This document shows, in pieces, positions 60,112 through 64,000 of a stretch of DNA of 64,000 nucleotides; position 1 is the first letter of the stretch, and every line of letters begins with the position of its first letter. The DNA lies in NCBI RefSeq assembly GCF_902825145.1, contig NZ_CADEAD010000004.1, positions 62,001 to 126,000 on the forward strand. The letters run 5' to 3'. The notes under the pieces were generated by a model. It made no database searches. It saw only the letters and a program-made list of their open reading frames with translations, and was not told the origin of the DNA. The translations under genes and the position numbers were made by a program. The DNA is from Bartonella phoceensis (GTDB lineage: Bacteria > Pseudomonadota > Alphaproteobacteria > Rhizobiales > Rhizobiaceae).

Positions 60112-62835
60112 ATGTTAGAGAAAAACTATGATGCTGCTTCCATAGAGCAACGGGTTGCAAAGAGATGGGAGGCTCGTGGTGCTTTTAAAGCGGGAGTGGG
60201 TTCAAAAAATGATGCAGAGCCTTTTTGTGTTATGCTTCCGCCTCCCAATGTTACAGGCTCACTTCATATGGGCCATGCACTGAATACGACAATTCAAGAT
60301 ATTGTAGTTCGTTTTCAGCGGATGCGTGGCAAGAATGTTTTATGGCAACCTGGCATGGATCATGCAGGGATTGCTACGCAGATGGTTGTAGAGCGTCAAC
60401 TTGCAGAGCGCCAAGAGCCAACACGTCAAGAGATGGGGAGAGAAAAATTTATTGAACGTGTTTGGGAATGGCGTCACAAAACTGGAGGAATTATTGCAAA
60501 CCAGCTACGCCGTCTTGGTGTTTCATGTGATTGGTCGCGTGAGCGATTTACGATGGATGAAGGTTTATCCCGGGCTGTTCGTGAAGTCTTTGTCACGCTT
60601 TATAAGCAAGGGCTGATATATAGGGATAAACGTTTGGTTAACTGGGATCCTAAGTTATTAACGGCTATTTCGGATCTTGAAGTGGAGCAAAAAGAAATCA
60701 AAGGCCGTTTATGGCACTTTAGGTATCCGCTTGAAGGTAAAGTTTTTGATCCAAATGATGCTACAACTTTTATAACAGTAGCGACAACACGTCCTGAGAC
60801 AATGCTTGGTGATACAGGAATTGCGGTTAATCCTGACGATGATCGTTATAAAAGTCTTATAGGATACAATGCTGTTTTGCCGCTTGTTGGTCGTAGATTA
60901 TTGATCGTTGGTGATTCTTACGCAGATCCTGATGCAGGGAGTGGTGCTGTTAAAATTACACCAGCGCATGACTTTAATGATTTTGAAGTAGGGCAGCGCA
61001 ACAATCTGCGTTTGATCAATATTTTTACGGAAAAGGCTGAGATTTTTCTCCGTGAGAATGAAGCATTTTTTGATGGTTTAATTTTATCCGATGAATTAAA
61101 AATACTGGTAGAAACTCTTGATCAATCTGATCGTTTTTTCGCGCGCGATCGAATTGTTTCTTTGATGGAAGAAAGGGGATATTTAGCAGCTGTTGATGAT
61201 CATCCACATACTGTTCCTCATGGGGATCGTAGTGGGGTGCCTATTGAACCATTCTTAACAGATCAGTGGTATGTCCATGCTGCGGAATTAGCTAAGCCAG
61301 CGATAGAAGCTGTTCATCAAGGGAAGATGCAATTTGTTCCCGATAGTTGGAAGAAAACTTATTTCAATTGGATGCAAAATATTCAACCTTGGTGTATTTC
61401 ACGCCAATTGTGGTGGGGGCATCAGATCCCAGCTTGGTATGGTCCTGATGGCACGGTTTTTGTTGAAAAAACTGAAAAAGAGGCTTTAGCTTCGGCTTTC
61501 TCTCATTATGGTGAGGTGGTTGAATTAACCCGTGATCAAGATGTTCTAGATACATGGTTTTCATCCGCTCTTTGGCCCTTTTCAACACTAGGTTGGCCAG
61601 AAAAAACAGCTGAACTTGCTACTTTTTATCCAACATCTCTATCAGTTACTGGGTTTGATATTATCTTTTTTTGGGTTGCGCGTATGATGATGATGGGGCT
61701 TCATTTTATGGGTGAGGTTCCCTTCCCAACGGTTTATGTACATGCTCTTGTCCGAGATCAGAAGGGAGCTAAGATGTCAAAATCGAAAGGGAATATTATT
61801 GATCCATTGGAGCTCATTGATCAATATAGCGCGGATGCGCTTCGTTTTACTTTGGCTATTATGGCAGCACAAGGGCGTGATGTAAAACTTGATCCCTCAC
61901 GCATCGCAGGATATCGTAATTTTGCTACGAAGTTATGGAATGCTACCCGATTTGCACAGATGAACGGTGTTAAGCATGATCCGACTTTTAAGCCAGAAAA
62001 AGCAAAACTTGCGCTTAATCGTTGGATTTTAACAGAGTTATCTAAAACTGTTTCGGCAGTGACTGTGGGGATTGAAAATTATAAGTTTAATGAGTCTGCT
62101 AACGCACTTTATCGCTTTATTTGGCATATATTATGTGATTGGTATTTGGAACTTCTCAAACCAGTATTTCAAGGTTCAGATGAGGATGCTAAAAATGAAG
62201 CTCAGGCATGTACTGCTTGGGTTTTAGATGAGGTTTATAAGCTTCTTCATCCTTTTATGCCTCATATGACGGAGGAATTGTGGTCTCTTACAGAAACACA
62301 AGGTATGAAGCGTGAGGATATGCTAGCGTTAATACCATGGCCGGAGGGAATGTTTGCAGACGAAGCTGCTGCTGATGATGTGAATTGGCTTATTGATTTT
62401 GTTACTGGCATTCGGTCTGTACGTTTTGAAATGAACATTCCAGCGAGTACACTAGCACCCCTTGTTATTGTAGAGGCCGGGGAATTAACTCAGGAGCGTG
62501 TAAAACGTTATGATGCTCTTCTTAGAAGATTAGCACGTGTTGAAACAATTGAGTTTTCTAATAAAGTTCCGGCTATTTCAGCGCAAATGATTTTGGGAGA
62601 GGCAATTTTTTGTTTACCATTGGGGCAATTGATTGATTTAGAAGCTGAACGCGCTCGTTTGATGAAAGATATGAGTAAAATTGACCAGGATATTGAGAAA
62701 ATAGCGATTAAATTAAATAATCCTCAGTTTGTCGCGAATGCAAGACCAGAAATTGTTGAGGTTGAGCGTGATAGAATTGTAGAGTTACGTGCTGCTCAGA
62801 AGAAAATATCTGTTGCTTTAGAGCGATTAGCGTGA
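60112..62835 (+). CDS. valS: Valyl-tRNA synthetase ValS
   Basis: ValS charges tRNA-Val and edits mischarged threonine. From the ATG at 60112 the protein has 907 residues. It has the class I signature LPPPNVTGSLHMGHALN (HIGH-type, HMGH) near 40-56, the editing domain (TTRPETMLGDTGIAVNP), the KMSKS motif AKMSKSKGN near 553-561, the anticodon-binding region and a C-terminal coiled coil (LIDLEAERARLMKDMSKIDQ). I prefer 60112, behind GGATGGATAG, giving MLEKNYDAASIEQ as in rhizobia. In-frame ATGs at 60034, 60076 and 60103 would add atypical residues. Confidence 0.95.
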   Translation: MLEKNYDAASIEQRVAKRWEARGAFKAGVGSKNDAEPFCVMLPPPNVTGSLHMGHALNTTIQDIVVRFQRMRGKNVLWQPGMDHAGIATQMVVERQLAERQEPTRQEMGREKFIERVWEWRHKTGGIIANQLRRLGVSCDWSRERFTMDEGLSRAVREVFVTLYKQGLIYRDKRLVNWDPKLLTAISDLEVEQKEIKGRLWHFRYPLEGKVFDPNDATTFITVATTRPETMLGDTGIAVNPDDDRYKSLIGYNAVLPLVGRRLLIVGDSYADPDAGSGAVKITPAHDFNDFEVGQRNNLRLINIFTEKAEIFLRENEAFFDGLILSDELKILVETLDQSDRFFARDRIVSLMEERGYLAAVDDHPHTVPHGDRSGVPIEPFLTDQWYVHAAELAKPAIEAVHQGKMQFVPDSWKKTYFNWMQNIQPWCISRQLWWGHQIPAWYGPDGTVFVEKTEKEALASAFSHYGEVVELTRDQDVLDTWFSSALWPFSTLGWPEKTAELATFYPTSLSVTGFDIIFFWVARMMMMGLHFMGEVPFPTVYVHALVRDQKGAKMSKSKGNIIDPLELIDQYSADALRFTLAIMAAQGRDVKLDPSRIAGYRNFATKLWNATRFAQMNGVKHDPTFKPEKAKLALNRWILTELSKTVSAVTVGIENYKFNESANALYRFIWHILCDWYLELLKPVFQGSDEDAKNEAQACTAWVLDEVYKLLHPFMPHMTEELWSLTETQGMKREDMLALIPWPEGMFADEAAADDVNWLIDFVTGIRSVRFEMNIPASTLAPLVIVEAGELTQERVKRYDALLRRLARVETIEFSNKVPAISAQMILGEAIFCLPLGQLIDLEAERARLMKDMSKIDQDIEKIAIKLNNPQFVANARPEIVEVERDRIVELRAAQKKISVALERLA

Positions 62836-63433
62836 TTGCGGCTTTTTATTCTCTATCCCTTATGGATACCACATTCTGTGGTGCTGCTGTTTTATAGATT
62901 GGCTTTCAAGAAAGTCTCTTCCGTCTTTCAATTCATACTCTTAGCGCCATTCATGAATACTATAATGAAAAGTCTACAAAAGCTTCGTCATTTTTGCGTT
63001 TAGGAAGTCATAGGATAGCATTGCTATGATATTTCTTTATACTTTCATGCTGTTTAAGAATGCCCTTATATTGAAAAGATTTATGAATGATATGCTTTAT
63101 CAATTCTAAACTGCTTTTTAGTATCTCTATTTCTCTATTAAGTAGTTTTTTCTATTTCATAATAAAAATATTTGAAGGATGATAATACTATAATATCGAG
63201 AGATCTGATACAGAAGATAAAATGATAGTTTACACTTAAAAATCAATTTTTTGTACATAAAAATAAATTCTTCTTTTGATTGAATGTTTTTTGCAATTTC
63301 TATTTATTAACCTTTATGTTAAAATTCCAGTATTTAAAGTGTCTTTTTTCTCTTCCTAAAAAGATTTTTTAATTTTTACAAAAAAAATTACAGCAGATTC
63401 ATGATTAAAATTGAGCTAAGGGGGAGATTTTAG
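62836..63433. other. Spacer between valS and the exoR-like pseudogene
   Basis: About 600 bases of AT-rich sequence with no gene or repeat recognised. GGGGGAGAT at about 63420-63428 is the former ribosome binding site of the next frame. Confidence 0.45.
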
Positions 63434-64000
63434 ATGCTAAACGTGTGCAAGGCATGGAGAAAAGGCGCGATTGGTATTACTTTAGGTGGGGCTCTTTCGT
63501 ACTACTTATATGATGAATGTAAATAGTGCACAGAAAGCTATTGATAGTTCATTTTATTTTTGAAACGTGGTATGATTGCTTATAAAAATGGGCAGATAAA
63601 TCAGGCACTTTCAGTGTTGCGGTGTGCAGCTGATATGGGAAATATTGGTGCAAATTGGGAGCTTGGACATATTTATGCAGAGGGTAATGGTGTTTTTGAA
63701 GATGATTATAAGGCATACAATTTTTTGCATATATTGTTGAAAAAGGTGCTGATCTTGGCTCCGAGGATTAAAGCTATGTTTATGATGCATTGGTTGAACT
63801 TGCGGGTTATATAAAGAAGGGTATTCTTCAGTTACCTGTAAAACCTAACCCTCCTTATGCTTTCCATCTTTATATGCAGGTTGCGGTGAATTATGGAAAT
63901 CCTAAAGCGTAGTACTATTTGGGAGAAATATTTTTAGAAGAAAAAGGGAAGAAAAAAAACTTGTACAAGCAGCATGCTGGTTTCAGCTTTCCGCAAGAAA
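63434..64000 (+). pseudogene. ExoR-like Sel1-repeat periplasmic regulator, multiply disrupted, runs off the end
   Basis: The frame opens at 63434 with a signal-peptide-like MLNVCKAWRKGAIGITLGGA, and stops at TAG 63524. Coding continues in another frame (MNVNSAQKAIDSSFYF), then from about 63560 as KRGMIAYKNGQINQALSVL, AADMGNIGANWELGHIYAEG and DDYKAYNF. A shift near 63728 leads to YIVEKGADLGSEDKSYVYDA, LAGYIKKGILQLPVKPNPPY and MQVAVNYGNPKA, a TAG at about 63910, YYLGEIFLEEKGKK, and a last shift in the A-run near 63955 to LVQAACWFQLSAR. The order of these blocks matches ExoR, the periplasmic repressor of the ChvG/ChvI system. At least four lesions are visible. Confidence 0.82.

Overview
The window reads as a 64 kb piece of an AT-rich alphaproteobacterial chromosome, most likely a Bartonella species. 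The reasons are a Rhizobiales-type gene order (ftsA-ftsZ-lpxC-bamD-recN-ligA; hflK-hflC-degP; PCMT-like-tolC-popZ-valS), a circularly permuted two-piece tmRNA gene, an Omp25/Hbp-like surface barrel, low GC, long AT-rich spacers and several decaying genes. The species cannot be fixed from sequence reading alone. No rRNA operon, prophage, intact insertion sequence, CRISPR array or recognisable defence system was seen.

Layout. 0-8 kb: tail of the division/envelope cluster (ftsA end, ftsZ, lpxC, bamD), then recN and ligA. 8-16 kb: a minus-strand run of pepP-like, prmA, a Sco protein, uvrD, a small RHH protein, a DUF4169 protein and sspB, broken by a plus-strand hexapeptide transferase; sspB lies just downstream of the permuted tmRNA gene ssrA. 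16.4-22.3 kb: a DUF2853 protein, then a cluster of alpha-ketoglutarate permease (kgtP) paralogues, two intact and two broken. 22.5-31 kb: thyA-folA, hflK-hflC-degP, miaA and a solitary acetolactate synthase large subunit behind a leader hairpin. 32-37.6 kb: a RecD-like helicase, pdxJ, ilvC and a CycA-like permease separated by long spacers. 39-50 kb: a TerC/CBS protein, a UPF0104 protein with a YbaL-type antiporter, a fused SecDF and an MscS-type channel. 50.9-56 kb: the outer-membrane barrel, ilvA, a secreted unknown and an RhlE-type helicase. 56.6-64 kb: tRNA-Asn, tRNA-Cys, the PCMT-like/tolC/popZ/valS block, and a heavily broken exoR-like gene running off the end. Further tRNA genes are Lys(CTT) and Leu(TAA), both on the minus strand.

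Together the genes are mostly housekeeping: division, outer-membrane assembly, DNA repair, trans-translation, membrane proteolysis, folate/thymidylate and branched-chain amino acid synthesis, transport and secretion. The most informative unusual points are: (i) an exoR-like Sel1-repeat gene with several frameshifts and stops; (ii) two kgtP pseudogene halves on opposite strands that break near the same residue and flank an intact copy; (iii) a tmRNA tag that ends in Arg-Arg-Ala-Ala beside sspB; and (iv) an acetolactate synthase large subunit with no small-subunit gene next to it. I did not find a convincing wholly new multi-gene system.
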